DNA of 64,000 nucleotides. Origin: Cyclonatronum proteinivorum. GTDB taxonomy: Bacteria > Bacteroidota > Rhodothermia > Balneolales > Cyclonatronaceae. Location: assembly GCF_003353065.1 (NCBI RefSeq), contig NZ_CP027806.1, positions 840,997 through 904,996 on the forward strand. The letters run 5' to 3'. Shown here piece by piece: positions 1-9,265 of this stretch (its first letter is position 1; the number at the start of each line of letters is the position of its first letter). A program made the position numbers and the translations under genes. The notes beneath the pieces were generated by a model, which saw only the letters and a list, made by a program, of their open reading frames with translations, did no database searches and was not told the DNA's origin.

Positions 1-101
1 CCTGAAACCCCAGCACTTCTGCATCAGGCACCCTGCCGTCAACGCGCGTATCGGCGGCATGAAGGAGGGTTTCATCGAGGTCGAGGATGAGGAGGATGGG
101 G
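1..101 (+). repeat. 101-bp direct repeat, left copy (pair at 43233-43333)
   Basis: Every base from 1 to 101 matches 43233-43333 at a constant offset of 43232. After base 101 the sequences diverge abruptly. The left limit cannot be seen because the window starts inside the repeat. The two copies bracket about 43 kb of mostly AT-richer DNA. Confidence 0.9.
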
Positions 102-112
102 TGGGATGCCAA
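1..112 (-). CDS. HAD/FCP1-like phosphatase, N-terminal fragment (runs off window)
   Basis: This is the 5' part of a gene that leaves the window on the left. Its first 101 window bases are identical to 43233-43333, which lies inside the intact HAD gene at 42784-43347, so the DLDET phosphatase motif is present here too. Reading upstream, the identity stops one codon before the conserved Pro-Ile-Leu-Leu. The frame then gives His, Ser, Ala and a possible TTG start at 110-112, with an in-frame stop at 125-127. No good ribosome binding site is seen before the TTG, so this may be a 5'-altered paralogue or a pseudogene. Family knowledge: such HAD proteins dephosphorylate proteins or small metabolites through an aspartyl-phosphate. 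Which substrate applies here cannot be told. Confidence 0.6.
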   Translation of the reverse strand, partial: MASHPILLILDLDETLLHAADTRVDGRVPDAEVLGFQ

Positions 113-150
113 ATGAATTAGGTGTTATTCAATAAAGTATGAAGACTAGC

Positions 151-179
151 CGGAATTTGATCTATGGGATCAAATTCCG
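151..179. promoter_or_regulatory. 12-bp perfect inverted repeat, putative operator
   Basis: CGGAATTTGATC (151-162) and GATCAAATTCCG (168-179) are perfect inverted copies separated by five bases. The site lies between the divergent HAD fragment and the start of the long operon at 296. No T-run follows on either strand, so a rho-independent terminator is unlikely. A binding site for a dimeric regulator controlling the downstream operon is the simplest reading. This is inference from symmetry and position. Confidence 0.5.
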
Positions 180-295
180 ATGTTGATATTTTGAATTGTA
201 ATGAATTATGCGGAATAAACAGAATTGGAATTTAAAATTGATTACTTATATTAAGGGCGCATCTGAGTTTGTAAATTTAAAACAAGTTAGGGAAG

Positions 296-1288
296 ATGAA
301 TACAAAAACGGCTCTGCTTCGCATTTTATCAAACAGTACTGATGTTGCTGCAACCAAATGGTTATACGAACTTGCCGTCAATATTGGAGTTGTCTACATT
401 AGACATAGGGTGAGAAAAGGCTCAATAGATCTGGATTTTCTTCATAGCGACGAGATGTATGTTGCACAAACAAGTGTTGCAGAGCTATTTGCCAGGGATG
501 ATGAAAACAAATTTAAGTGTTTGTGCGGATGTGAGTTGTTGCAAAATATAGAGCAGTCTGCTTTGCAAGATGTGGAGATTCAATTTAAAAGAGTTGTTGT
601 TACGAAAGTTAGGGATGGCATATATCTGTTGTATAAACAACACGATGCCCAACTAAATAGGATACTAAGAAATCTAAAAACATCTTTTGCTAACTTTTCT
701 GATTTAAATATTTCTGATACAGGGATTGTGCATTTCGCAAATTCAAATGAAAATAAGGAAACGATACCTGAGCAAATTTTGGAAAGAATTATCGTTAATG
801 CTGCAAATAGTACAGTAAATACTCCTCAGCTGCTTGCGAAGCTTGTTGAATCTTTTAATAGGTATCAAGAATATAATATTTCGATCAACCTTACTGAGCT
901 TGCAATACTCATACGTTCAGCTGCATATAGTATTGGTAATGTATCAAATAATTTTAGCATTGGAACAGAAGAAATTGCTGAGGCTGAGTGTTTAAAAGCT
1001 GTTATCGAAAAAGCAATCAAAAAAATAAAAAAACGATATAAACCAGGATATGTAGAGAAAAAAAAGATGCCGGATTGGCTGTTTGAGAGTTATCTAAGCT
1101 CGATAAAGAATTTATACCTGGCAAAACTCACCAATGGAGATTCGGCAGAAGGGTCTATTTTTTACTATCTTAAAGAGGAAATTCCGAATCTTAAAAATGA
1201 AGAATATCGGGATGGACACCGGGTTACTGTAGAATATCTCATTAAGCTTTCAAGAGAACAGATATTAGCGGATTATCGGAAAATTTGA
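296..1288 (+). CDS. Uncharacterised protein, first gene of signalling operon; weak sigma-like N-terminus
   Basis: This 330-aa soluble protein has no signal peptide or membrane segment and is not recognised with confidence. The N-terminal 140 residues are helical and contain a basic stretch around residues 110-135 that loosely recalls region 2 of divergent sigma factors. The C-terminal part is Lys-rich and helical. ATG 296 is preceded by a short purine-rich tract. It is the first gene of a co-directional run and is followed 39 bases later by a protein with an HxxxCxxC zinc-finger motif like that of anti-sigma factors. A sigma/anti-sigma relation is therefore possible but unproven. No catalytic motif is visible. 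Confidence 0.6.
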   Translation: MNTKTALLRILSNSTDVAATKWLYELAVNIGVVYIRHRVRKGSIDLDFLHSDEMYVAQTSVAELFARDDENKFKCLCGCELLQNIEQSALQDVEIQFKRVVVTKVRDGIYLLYKQHDAQLNRILRNLKTSFANFSDLNISDTGIVHFANSNENKETIPEQILERIIVNAANSTVNTPQLLAKLVESFNRYQEYNISINLTELAILIRSAAYSIGNVSNNFSIGTEEIAEAECLKAVIEKAIKKIKKRYKPGYVEKKKMPDWLFESYLSSIKNLYLAKLTNGDSAEGSIFYYLKEEIPNLKNEEYRDGHRVTVEYLIKLSREQILADYRKI

Positions 1289-1327
1289 TTTTATGCATTT
1301 GGACTAAACTGCGAGGAATAGGTTAAA

Positions 1328-2110
1328 ATGGAACATCTTACTTTTCACGAAGTGGAGACTCTCGTGTTTCGCAGGGAGACTCTGACCAATTCGACTATAT
1401 CGAGTATGCTAAGTCATATCCAAATTTGTGAGGTTTGTCGAAACATAGCAGAAATGGAACAACTTTTGTACGCTGAATTCCGCAAGAATACGCAGGCGGA
1501 GGTTAGGCCACCTTACAGAATGATTTTAAAGCACAAAAATTTTTCCAAAAAGAGAATGCCAGGTAAAATCCGGCTTGCTGCCGATACAGCCGTTGTGTCA
1601 TCTGCGGGCTTTAGTAATGTCGGAACGTATATTTCAACTGAATATGGGTTGCTGATTCGGTTCAGTTTAGATAATAACAATGGAAGACTCTCTGTCACGG
1701 CGCTTACAGCCCACGAGGATGTTGATTTATCATACCTGTTACTTCGATTGGAAGGGCAAGAAACCTTTATTCAACTAAACAAAGATGCGAAAGGTGTCAT
1801 TCCTGCAGAATTGGTTTCAACCTCAAACCGAAGCTTTATGTCAGACATCGAAATTATATTTCCAATGATAAAGTTTGATTTGAGACCGGCCGAAATGGAA
1901 TATTCAAATGGCGATTTAAGTGTGCAGGTTGTGGTTGAAGATAGTCGAACCACCTTCATTTGGAAAAAAATGTTTGCGTACCTGCCGGATGTTAAGCGGG
2001 CTTATCTTATTGATGAAGGGGGACTAGCCATCAATAGATTGGTTGATAGCAGTTCTTTTACATCTACATCCGGGCCAAAAATTCAAAGGGTAGCGCTATA
2101 TCCTGCTTAA
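1328..2110 (+). CDS. Zinc-finger (zf-HC2-like) protein, putative anti-sigma or signalling partner
   Basis: This is a 260-aa protein. Near its N-terminus is a His30-x3-Cys34-x2-Cys37 motif in a helical context, the hallmark of the putative zinc finger of anti-sigma factors (zf-HC2). Unlike classical anti-sigma factors it has no transmembrane segment. The rest (about residues 60-260) is rich in predicted beta strands and unrecognised. It sits directly downstream of the unknown 330-aa protein and 56 bases upstream of the membrane protease gene. Together these suggest a cytoplasmic switch protein that may be proteolysed or bound during signalling. That role is inferred from motif and context only. 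Confidence 0.6.
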   Translation: MEHLTFHEVETLVFRRETLTNSTISSMLSHIQICEVCRNIAEMEQLLYAEFRKNTQAEVRPPYRMILKHKNFSKKRMPGKIRLAADTAVVSSAGFSNVGTYISTEYGLLIRFSLDNNNGRLSVTALTAHEDVDLSYLLLRLEGQETFIQLNKDAKGVIPAELVSTSNRSFMSDIEIIFPMIKFDLRPAEMEYSNGDLSVQVVVEDSRTTFIWKKMFAYLPDVKRAYLIDEGGLAINRLVDSSSFTSTSGPKIQRVALYPA

Positions 2111-2166
2111 TCCCTCTAAGAGTCAGATTGGTTGCATAAAATAACTTTGTCCGTTACAATCCGATT

Positions 2167-4422
2167 ATGTTTGATTTTGATGACGAACACGACCTTCTGA
2201 TAGACTCGCTTAAAAGGTCAGAATACATACCACTACTTCCTGTTAAGATTCAGAGTTTATTAACACTTTACCTTAAGGACGTAAGTCGTTATGAGCTTTA
2301 TCTGAAGGAGTTATTTAGTGAGATATCGGGCGTGAAAAGGACAATACATCTGTTGGGCGCCGAGCCGGAGGTCTATTTAAATTTAGGGTACCAACTAAAT
2401 AACAGTCTGGGGCACCTCAATTATGCAGGTTTGGGTTCGCTTGCATTAAGGTGTCAAAAGAAAATTAAACTTTTGGCATTGGCTTCTTTATGGTGTGTCT
2501 GTGATTACATACAAATAATAAAAGACGCCTCATTTGAAGACTGCTTTGATGATTTAGTATCACTGATAAATGAGCTCGGGCCGGAACAAAATGAAGTTCA
2601 AAAGTTTTGTGATTTGGTGATCAGCAATACCAAGGATTCAGGCCTAAAGCGTAAAGCTCTGGTTTGGAAGCAATCAGGCAAGTCTATAAAAGAGGAGATT
2701 TGGTTGCCTGTCGTAGCGTCAGATATTCAAGGCGCAGAAGTCAGCGGAGGCTTAATTCGCGTACGTCTCATACATACCGCCTATGATGAGGCACTTGATA
2801 AGGATTATTTTCACCCTCTAATAAACACACCGAAAGATGAAAATAGCAAGGAATATGTGTACTCAAACCCTGTTGCAGCAGCGAGGGCAGTATTTGGGAA
2901 AAACCGCAATACACCCGCAGTTCAGCTATTGATAGGTGTTGAAGACGAACAGGCATATTGCACAGGGCACTCAATGGGAGCTTCTTTTGGCTTGCTCGCG
3001 TTTTTGGCTTTAGAAAAGCTTGGTTCAGATCACCAAAGGCCTTTTTTTCCCGGAGGTCTTGCCGTAACCGGAATTATTGAAAAAAATGGAACTATTGGAG
3101 CTGTTAGTCTGGAGTCGATTGAAGAAAAGGTTAACGCGTGTTTCTTCGGTCCGGTAAGCATACTTGTGTTACCAGCCGGTAATTATGAAAAAGCATTAGT
3201 TGTGTGCGAGCGTCTCAGGGAGAAATACCCCGCAAAAGAACTCGCGCTGGTTGGCGTAAACTCACTGGCAGATATGATCTCAGACCGGAGAATTATCCAG
3301 TATAAAAAAATACCTTTGCTGAGACAGGCAGGAAACTATATACAGCGTAACAAAACCCTTATTTTAAGTGCAATCAGCCTGTTAATGCTCGTTGTGTTAA
3401 TTTCCAAGACGATGGAACCAATTGACCAAAATCCTGCGAAATTTGAGCTTGAGCTAAGCCGGATTATAGTTTTAAATCAGGCAGGTCAATATCTAAGCAG
3501 CATTCCAATAGATGATGCTACGTACCGAGAGCTTGTAAAAGACCAGAATCATATTCGTTTTTACGATATCAATAATAATGGAAGAAACGAGATCATATTT
3601 CTTCGGAATAACTCTCTAACTAACAGTAACTCTGTAACGCTGACGGTATTGGATGTCCGTGACAGAAAAGAAATCTGGAGCAGAAGTACAGTACTAAGTG
3701 CTGATTTTAGTCATAATCCGGATATCATTAACCGAAACATGTCAAGTACAGGCTTCTTAATTATTCCGGGTGATGGTATCAGAAGCCCCAAAATTATTCA
3801 TACGGCCTCTTTGAACTTTTTTCCGTTTGCCATTGAGCTACTTGACCTTCGTTCGGGTGAACTGATCAGCAGCTATTTGCACTCAGGGAGACTAAATGAT
3901 TTGCGGATTCTGGAAAACTCAGACGGAGATCCGCAAAGTGTAATTTTCACCGGGGTAAATAACAGTTTCAGGCAGGCAATAATAGGCGTTTTGCAGATAG
4001 ATGAAATCAGAGGTCAGTCTCCTTCGCAGGGACGGCATAAAGCGCAGGACTTACCGGTTGCTGTCCATGAACACTATATCAGATTGCCTAAAACAATACT
4101 CTTCGAAGCAGGTCGCACTAACAATCTGCTGAGCAAAGGAAGAAGAATCAGTTTGCTGCATGATAAAATTAGCGTGAGGATTGATGATCTGGTGATGGAT
4201 CGTTCTTTTGGGAACGGTAATGGGCAATTGATCTGGTACTTTACTAAGGGTTTGAAGCCCTTAGGTATTGGGCTTACCAACGCTGGCGATGCTGTAATTC
4301 AGAACTTAATTGATGAGGGCAAGTTGGAGCACTTTCCGTTTACAGCCGAATATATAGAGTCGCTTTTAGAGCAGGTCTCATATTTTAGGCATGGTGAATG
4401 GGTACGAAAACATTCAAAGTAA
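2167..4422 (+). CDS. Membrane-anchored Lon-type (S16) serine protease-like protein
   Basis: This 751-aa protein carries a Lon-like S16 proteolytic domain at about residues 250-340. The segment Gly-His-Ser269-Met-Gly aligns with the catalytic-serine loop of Lon. Glu-Glu-Lys321-Val-Asn-Ala, after a Thr-Gly-x-Ile strand, aligns with the catalytic-lysine helix, so a Ser-Lys dyad is visible. There is no AAA+ ATPase domain. One transmembrane helix (about 397-413) follows, then a C-terminal part of about 330 residues that contains an FG-GAP-like repeat (Asn-Asn-Gly-Arg-Asn-Glu) and is probably periplasmic and beta-propeller-like. The dyad would face the cytoplasm. The next genes encode a kinase, an FHA protein and a phosphatase. 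Substrate unknown. Confidence 0.75.
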   Translation: MFDFDDEHDLLIDSLKRSEYIPLLPVKIQSLLTLYLKDVSRYELYLKELFSEISGVKRTIHLLGAEPEVYLNLGYQLNNSLGHLNYAGLGSLALRCQKKIKLLALASLWCVCDYIQIIKDASFEDCFDDLVSLINELGPEQNEVQKFCDLVISNTKDSGLKRKALVWKQSGKSIKEEIWLPVVASDIQGAEVSGGLIRVRLIHTAYDEALDKDYFHPLINTPKDENSKEYVYSNPVAAARAVFGKNRNTPAVQLLIGVEDEQAYCTGHSMGASFGLLAFLALEKLGSDHQRPFFPGGLAVTGIIEKNGTIGAVSLESIEEKVNACFFGPVSILVLPAGNYEKALVVCERLREKYPAKELALVGVNSLADMISDRRIIQYKKIPLLRQAGNYIQRNKTLILSAISLLMLVVLISKTMEPIDQNPAKFELELSRIIVLNQAGQYLSSIPIDDATYRELVKDQNHIRFYDINNNGRNEIIFLRNNSLTNSNSVTLTVLDVRDRKEIWSRSTVLSADFSHNPDIINRNMSSTGFLIIPGDGIRSPKIIHTASLNFFPFAIELLDLRSGELISSYLHSGRLNDLRILENSDGDPQSVIFTGVNNSFRQAIIGVLQIDEIRGQSPSQGRHKAQDLPVAVHEHYIRLPKTILFEAGRTNNLLSKGRRISLLHDKISVRIDDLVMDRSFGNGNGQLIWYFTKGLKPLGIGLTNAGDAVIQNLIDEGKLEHFPFTAEYIESLLEQVSYFRHGEWVRKHSK

Positions 4423-4561
4423 ACGATCTTATTTACTGTTTAAATTAGATTTAAGAAACTGACGGGCGAACAGACGGGTATGAATTAACAACTATTTTTC
4501 CGCAAGGGATAAAAAACCAAAGGATAAGTGCTGATAAATATGAATTCATAAACTACATTTT

Positions 4562-6049
4562 TTGGTCAACCTTCTGATTAATATTGCAATAGCTTTCCTT
4601 TTGCTGTCTGCTGAAACGAGGGAAGTGTTAATTCAGACTGAGACAGGTGCACTTGTTAGTGTAAATGGAGTTGTTGCGCAAGAAGTAGGGGTGGGAGTGT
4701 ATAGAGTAGCATTTGCAGAGAATTCAGAAGCAGGCAGAGTTATTGAAGTTTTTGTAGAGAAGCCGGGATTTATTCCAAAACATATGACATTTCCTGCGAG
4801 TCAGTCTTTGGATAATGGTGGTGTTTTAGAAAAAAATATAATATTAAATCCAGCCTTTGCTTCAAATGTAAATAAGCAGAATGAATGGTACTTTATTCTC
4901 GGTATGCTTTTTGTCCTATTTGCTTGCGTATTAGTTTTTCTCTATTTCTATTCCGGCGTAAATTCATTATCCGTACAAAAGTTGATTAACAAAAAAAAGT
5001 TTACATCGAAAGAAAAATATATAGAGGAAGATCCAAATGTATTTAACGAGGAAAACGAAGATAATTCAAAACAATTAACACAAGAAGAGTCAGAAGAGAG
5101 CGACATAAGGGCAGAAGAGCCAAATGTCGTGGATGATAGCCAATATCATCATAAATACATGCCCAAAGAATGGGTGTCGGATGATCAGGAAAAAGATGTG
5201 GCTTCCAAATCTATCATACTTGATGGGAAAAATTTTTTGGTACTGAAGCATTTGGCAAAAGGTGGTGTTGCTGATTTGTTTCTTGTTCAAGATATGAATG
5301 GTAATCAGCTGGTGCTAAAGCAGATGTCGCAATTTTTAGACGATGATGATATGAGAAAGAAGTTTATAGGCGAAGGTTTTGCAGTTAAGAGAATAAACCA
5401 GCACACCCCAAATGCTCCAATCGTTGAAATATTCAACTATGGACAAATGATAAATGATAGTGGCGAAACCGTACCTTTTATTTTAATGGAATATTTAAAA
5501 GGTGCTAACTTAACAAATATAATTAAAGAGAATAGGTTGAGTTTCCATGATAAAATTGTTATTTCAATACAATTAATGGATGCTATTGACGCTGTGCATA
5601 GCACAGGAGTTCTTCACCGTGATATAGCTCCGGATAATATAATGGTTACTGAAGAAGATACTCCAAAGATTAAATTAATTGACTTTGGAGTAGCAAAGCA
5701 TGACGTAGCATGGCTCTCAGGTTCTTCCTATGGTGCCCTGTACGGAAAGCCAGCCTACATGTCACCGGAGTATCTTGAAGGGACTACCGAATTAGATTAT
5801 CGTTCTGACTATTATGCCTTAGGTGTACTGATGTATGAGCTGTTCTCTGGCAGTTTGCCTTTTAAAGATAAAAATCCTTATGCGATTGCTGAAATGCATA
5901 GATTTAAAGAAGTGCCTAAGTTAGAATCCGTGCCTGATAAGATCACTGACATAATATATATGTTACTCGAAAAGAAACCTGGTCAAAGACCAAATTCACT
6001 TCATGAAATAAAATTAACTTTAAAAAACATGATTAATTATGAATACTAA
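4562..6049 (+). CDS. Transmembrane Ser/Thr protein kinase
   Basis: This 495-aa kinase has an N-terminal signal anchor, a small extracytoplasmic PEGA-like beta domain (20-100), a transmembrane helix (about 108-131), an acidic linker and a C-terminal Hanks-type kinase domain (222-490). Visible motifs are the glycine loop (Ala-Lys-Gly-Gly-Val-Ala), Lys253, His-Arg-Asp (352-354), Asn359, the Asp374-Phe-Gly magnesium loop and Ser-Pro-Glu in place of Ala-Pro-Glu. The usual catalytic-loop lysine is Ala356 (DIAPDN). The start is TTG 4562: the only in-frame alternatives before the upstream stop are rare codons, and no strong Shine-Dalgarno is seen. The gene overlaps the FHA gene by 11 bases, implying coupled translation. 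Confidence 0.9.
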   Translation: MVNLLINIAIAFLLLSAETREVLIQTETGALVSVNGVVAQEVGVGVYRVAFAENSEAGRVIEVFVEKPGFIPKHMTFPASQSLDNGGVLEKNIILNPAFASNVNKQNEWYFILGMLFVLFACVLVFLYFYSGVNSLSVQKLINKKKFTSKEKYIEEDPNVFNEENEDNSKQLTQEESEESDIRAEEPNVVDDSQYHHKYMPKEWVSDDQEKDVASKSIILDGKNFLVLKHLAKGGVADLFLVQDMNGNQLVLKQMSQFLDDDDMRKKFIGEGFAVKRINQHTPNAPIVEIFNYGQMINDSGETVPFILMEYLKGANLTNIIKENRLSFHDKIVISIQLMDAIDAVHSTGVLHRDIAPDNIMVTEEDTPKIKLIDFGVAKHDVAWLSGSSYGALYGKPAYMSPEYLEGTTELDYRSDYYALGVLMYELFSGSLPFKDKNPYAIAEMHRFKEVPKLESVPDKITDIIYMLLEKKPGQRPNSLHEIKLTLKNMINYEY

Positions 6050-7214
6050 AATAATAGCAAAATATTTTGCAATAGTCGTCGTGTGGCTATTCGTAGCAAC
6101 TGATGTTTCTGCTCAAACTGAGTTGAATATTCAAGACCTTCAAAACAACATATCAAGGTATTTGGACCGTGCAGTTATCATTGAGGGTGTGGTCGATCAG
6201 CATATTGATGATGTTGGTGATCTCGGAGCTTATGTTGTTCGTGACAGGTTTAATGACGTTATTAGGGTAAGAACCTCAGATTCAAAGCCTCCACTAAATA
6301 CAACCTTAAGAATTTCAGGGATATTTACAGAGGGTGCAGCAATACGTGGGGAAAGAACTTTTTTTGTACTTGAGTCAAGTCGCGAATTTACAGATGTTGG
6401 CGGAAGCACGGTAATGCTAACCCTAAATTCTAACCCGTCCGGCGCTACAATTATCATGAATGGCGTAATGCAGGGCACAACGCCTGCTAATCTTATTTTG
6501 CCTCAGGACCGAAATGTAATGTTACAGTTACAGAAGAATTTTTATAACGATAAAACCATTTCGGTTGTAACACGAAGGGATAATATTATTCGTGAAGTTA
6601 AATTAACAAGATCTGGTTTATATTATGTAGCAACCTTTTTGGGGATTGGTTTGATTTTAGCCTTAATTGGTATTGTTTGGTTTGCAACAAAAGATACAAG
6701 TTCTGGAGGTTCCGGAGTCACAGGTTCTACAACAGGTGGAAATCGTGGTGAAGGTGGAAACAGAGGTCAGGGTGGAAATAGTGTTAGAAAACCAACAGAT
6801 ACTGAAGACCAAAAACCATCTGTTGTTGAAAACAAGACTGTAAAAATGAATGTTCTTCAAGGCAGAACTGTCAAAGTGCGCAGAGGTTATTTTAGTGTTC
6901 TGGAAGGTATCTCAGAGCCTAAAGAATTGCGACTCTATATTGATCCAAAATCATCTGCAAATGAGTATACATTTGGTAGGGATGACATCAATAGTGTAAA
7001 TCACTTTCAACTTAAGGACATGACAGTAAGCCGTAAACAAGCAGTCCTTGTTGTTGAAAACAACGGACCGTATACTATTGTCAACAACGCCAAATCAGAC
7101 TCTAACCCCACAAAAGTGAACGATGAAGAAATGGCACCTTATGAAAGTCGTGCCCTCAACCACGGAGATATTGTTCAAATGGGCAATGTTAAGTTAGAGT
7201 TTAGGCTTAAGTAA
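6039..7214 (+). CDS. Membrane protein with PEGA and cytoplasmic FHA domain
   Basis: This 391-aa protein starts with a signal peptide ending near Val-Ser-Ala-Gln, followed by an OB-fold-like region (about 28-115), a PEGA domain (about 125-185), a transmembrane helix (about 197-216), a Gly-rich linker and a C-terminal FHA domain (about 290-391). The FHA signature residues Gly-Arg in the first strand, Ser-Arg-Lys (VSRKQ) and a conserved Asn are present. FHA domains bind phosphothreonine peptides, so the product probably reads the kinase's output at the inner membrane. The gene overlaps the kinase gene and is seven bases from the PP2C gene, so kinase, reader and eraser form one transcription unit. 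Confidence 0.88.
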   Translation: MNTKIIAKYFAIVVVWLFVATDVSAQTELNIQDLQNNISRYLDRAVIIEGVVDQHIDDVGDLGAYVVRDRFNDVIRVRTSDSKPPLNTTLRISGIFTEGAAIRGERTFFVLESSREFTDVGGSTVMLTLNSNPSGATIIMNGVMQGTTPANLILPQDRNVMLQLQKNFYNDKTISVVTRRDNIIREVKLTRSGLYYVATFLGIGLILALIGIVWFATKDTSSGGSGVTGSTTGGNRGEGGNRGQGGNSVRKPTDTEDQKPSVVENKTVKMNVLQGRTVKVRRGYFSVLEGISEPKELRLYIDPKSSANEYTFGRDDINSVNHFQLKDMTVSRKQAVLVVENNGPYTIVNNAKSDSNPTKVNDEEMAPYESRALNHGDIVQMGNVKLEFRLK

Positions 7215-7221
7215 TAATCCA

Positions 7222-8694
7222 ATGAGCAAGGCTTTGCCAATTGTTAGTGTACACCAGGAACAGGGACGCCGATCCTACCAGGAGGATCGGTGTCTTTATT
7301 TGTATGATTGCATACAGGATGTACCATTTGCTCTAATTGCTGTCGCGGATGGTATGGGAGGTCATCGTGCCGGTGATATTGCTGCTGAAATAGTGATAGC
7401 CTCCCTTGAGCGTTACTATAAAGAATTAAAAAATAACTTCACCCGTGACTTAAGAGAGCTTAAAGCAAACGCAGTTGAAGCAATCCTTGAGGCTAATAAA
7501 GAAATAGCTAAAGCGGCGCAGTCTGACAACGAAAAGGCTGGTATGGGTACAACGCTCGTTATGGCTATTATCCTGGGAAATAAGGCGGTTTTCTTTAATG
7601 TTGGTGATTCAAGAGGATATCTTTTTGATGAACATACGTTGGACCAAATAACAAAAGATCATTCGGCAATTCAACAAGCCGTTGATAAAGGTTATGATGT
7701 TTCATCGTTAAATATAGGTTCGAATGTACTCGTAAACTGCTTAGACGGAAGCTCAGATACGGAGGTTGATGTCTTCCCGGCACTTGATGGTTTTGACATT
7801 TCAAATAAAGGAATATTACTCTGTTCTGATGGTGTTTCTGGATTTGTTGAGGAAAATATAATATTAAGTATTTTAAACCAGCAATCGGATAATTATGCAA
7901 GAAAAATTGTTGAGGAGTCATATAATAATGGTTCTGATGATAATATAACTGCTATAGTATTAAGTCGTGATGATAATACTGAAGACCATAATCCTATTCA
8001 ATATGTTGGTGAAGATGGAAACGAAGAAATTTTAAGTAAAGGTGAATTTCGGGAAAATAAAGCCAATTCACTATATGTACTGCTGGTTGTTGCATTATTT
8101 GTAGCTTCATTTTTATTAGGATATATAATTAGAGATATGGATATATTTGGTTCCAAAACGGATGAGTCTGCAGTAATTTTGTCTAATGGCGAGGACACTA
8201 TTGAACAAAGTGAAACAGGGCAAAGTGGTGAAACTGATAGTAATGGAAATAATACAGTAAATAAAAATAGTGGGTTTGAAGTAAATATACTTTTTGGTTT
8301 GCCTAACACAGTTAATCCTGAAGAGTCCGGAAATGATTGGTTTGTTCTTAAAGGTAATGTTGCTATGGTGGATGATAGTATTCGATATAGTGGATTTGAA
8401 ATTATAAGTCCTGATAGTAGCCAAAAGGAATTTGATTTAACACAAATAGTTCCTTTGAATCATTTGCATGAAGCCGTTAAATATATGAGAAGCGAGTGTA
8501 GTGGTCAATTTGTTTTGAATTATACTGTAGGTAAAGGTGATACTGTAAGAAAAATTGAACGTTGTACACAAGTTAGTGTGCATGAATGGCGTGATAAACC
8601 TGCAGATCATAGTAATATTCAAGTTGGTGAAGAGTTTGTGATTCTTGGTACTATGCCAGATAATCTACAATCCCAATCAGAAGAGTCGAACTAA
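7222..8694 (+). CDS. PP2C-type protein phosphatase with membrane anchor
   Basis: This 490-aa protein has an N-terminal PP2C domain (about 5-255). Metal-binding motifs are visible: Gln-Glu-Asp at 20-22, Asp43-Gly-Met-Gly-Gly-His, a Gly-Asp-Ser-Arg strand, Ser-Asp-Gly-Val and Asp-Asp-Asn near the end. A transmembrane helix follows (about 284-303), then a Ser/Thr/Asn-rich linker and an extracytoplasmic domain of about 150 residues that is unrecognised. The phosphatase domain would be cytoplasmic and would reverse phosphorylation by the kinase two genes upstream. Kinase, FHA protein and phosphatase share the layout of a cytoplasmic enzyme or reader domain joined through one helix to a periplasmic domain. 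Confidence 0.92.
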   Translation: MSKALPIVSVHQEQGRRSYQEDRCLYLYDCIQDVPFALIAVADGMGGHRAGDIAAEIVIASLERYYKELKNNFTRDLRELKANAVEAILEANKEIAKAAQSDNEKAGMGTTLVMAIILGNKAVFFNVGDSRGYLFDEHTLDQITKDHSAIQQAVDKGYDVSSLNIGSNVLVNCLDGSSDTEVDVFPALDGFDISNKGILLCSDGVSGFVEENIILSILNQQSDNYARKIVEESYNNGSDDNITAIVLSRDDNTEDHNPIQYVGEDGNEEILSKGEFRENKANSLYVLLVVALFVASFLLGYIIRDMDIFGSKTDESAVILSNGEDTIEQSETGQSGETDSNGNNTVNKNSGFEVNILFGLPNTVNPEESGNDWFVLKGNVAMVDDSIRYSGFEIISPDSSQKEFDLTQIVPLNHLHEAVKYMRSECSGQFVLNYTVGKGDTVRKIERCTQVSVHEWRDKPADHSNIQVGEEFVILGTMPDNLQSQSEESN

Positions 8695-8698
8695 TAAT

Positions 8699-9241
8699 AT
8701 GATTTATATAAATAACATACACGCAAAGCTAATCTTTATCTGTTGGGTAATCGTATTCGTTGTAAGTTCATGCGGACCAACTGAAAAAGTTCATCGTATT
8801 GACCTCGAAGATACTTTTCAGGATGAAATTAGCAGAGATACGAATGATGATGTTGAAACTGCTGAAAATTTACCTGATGTGTTCTTTATTGGGGGCATAG
8901 TGTCAGAGCCTGTTGTTGTAAACGGAGACACTACATTTGTCCCGCTTCCTGACGTTACAATAGAAATTCGTGACGAGTCCAGGTTTCTTTTTGCACGGGC
9001 AAACACCGGGCTGAGAGGGCAATTTTATGTCGAACACCGTAATATTCAGCCCGGGCGGGAATATTTTATAATGCTGGTGACAAGAGACCGTAGAGCGACC
9101 GATTTGATCAACTACAATTTTGAGCTTCACTCCGATATGTCAATAATTGTCGCAGAGAACTTTATTTCATTCAGAGGATCAGATTGGGACGATCGTGCCA
9201 TATTGAGGGGATCAACAGTTCCTCCAAGGACAGAACAATAA
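8699..9241 (+). CDS. Lipoprotein with a predicted beta-sandwich domain
   Basis: The start chosen is ATG 8699, because translation from here gives a lipoprotein signal peptide (basic residues, hydrophobic core, Val-Ser-Ser-Cys lipobox). A longer frame from 8645 would begin inside the upstream phosphatase gene and bury that signal. The mature protein is about 155 residues, acidic at first, then a strand-rich segment resembling carboxypeptidase-regulatory or Ig-like folds. It probably sits in the inner or outer membrane facing the periplasm. Function unknown; it may be an envelope partner of the signalling proteins upstream. Confidence 0.7.
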   Translation: MIYINNIHAKLIFICWVIVFVVSSCGPTEKVHRIDLEDTFQDEISRDTNDDVETAENLPDVFFIGGIVSEPVVVNGDTTFVPLPDVTIEIRDESRFLFARANTGLRGQFYVEHRNIQPGREYFIMLVTRDRRATDLINYNFELHSDMSIIVAENFISFRGSDWDDRAILRGSTVPPRTEQ

Positions 9242-9265
9242 TCAACTTTTATAGTATAGTTTGCT

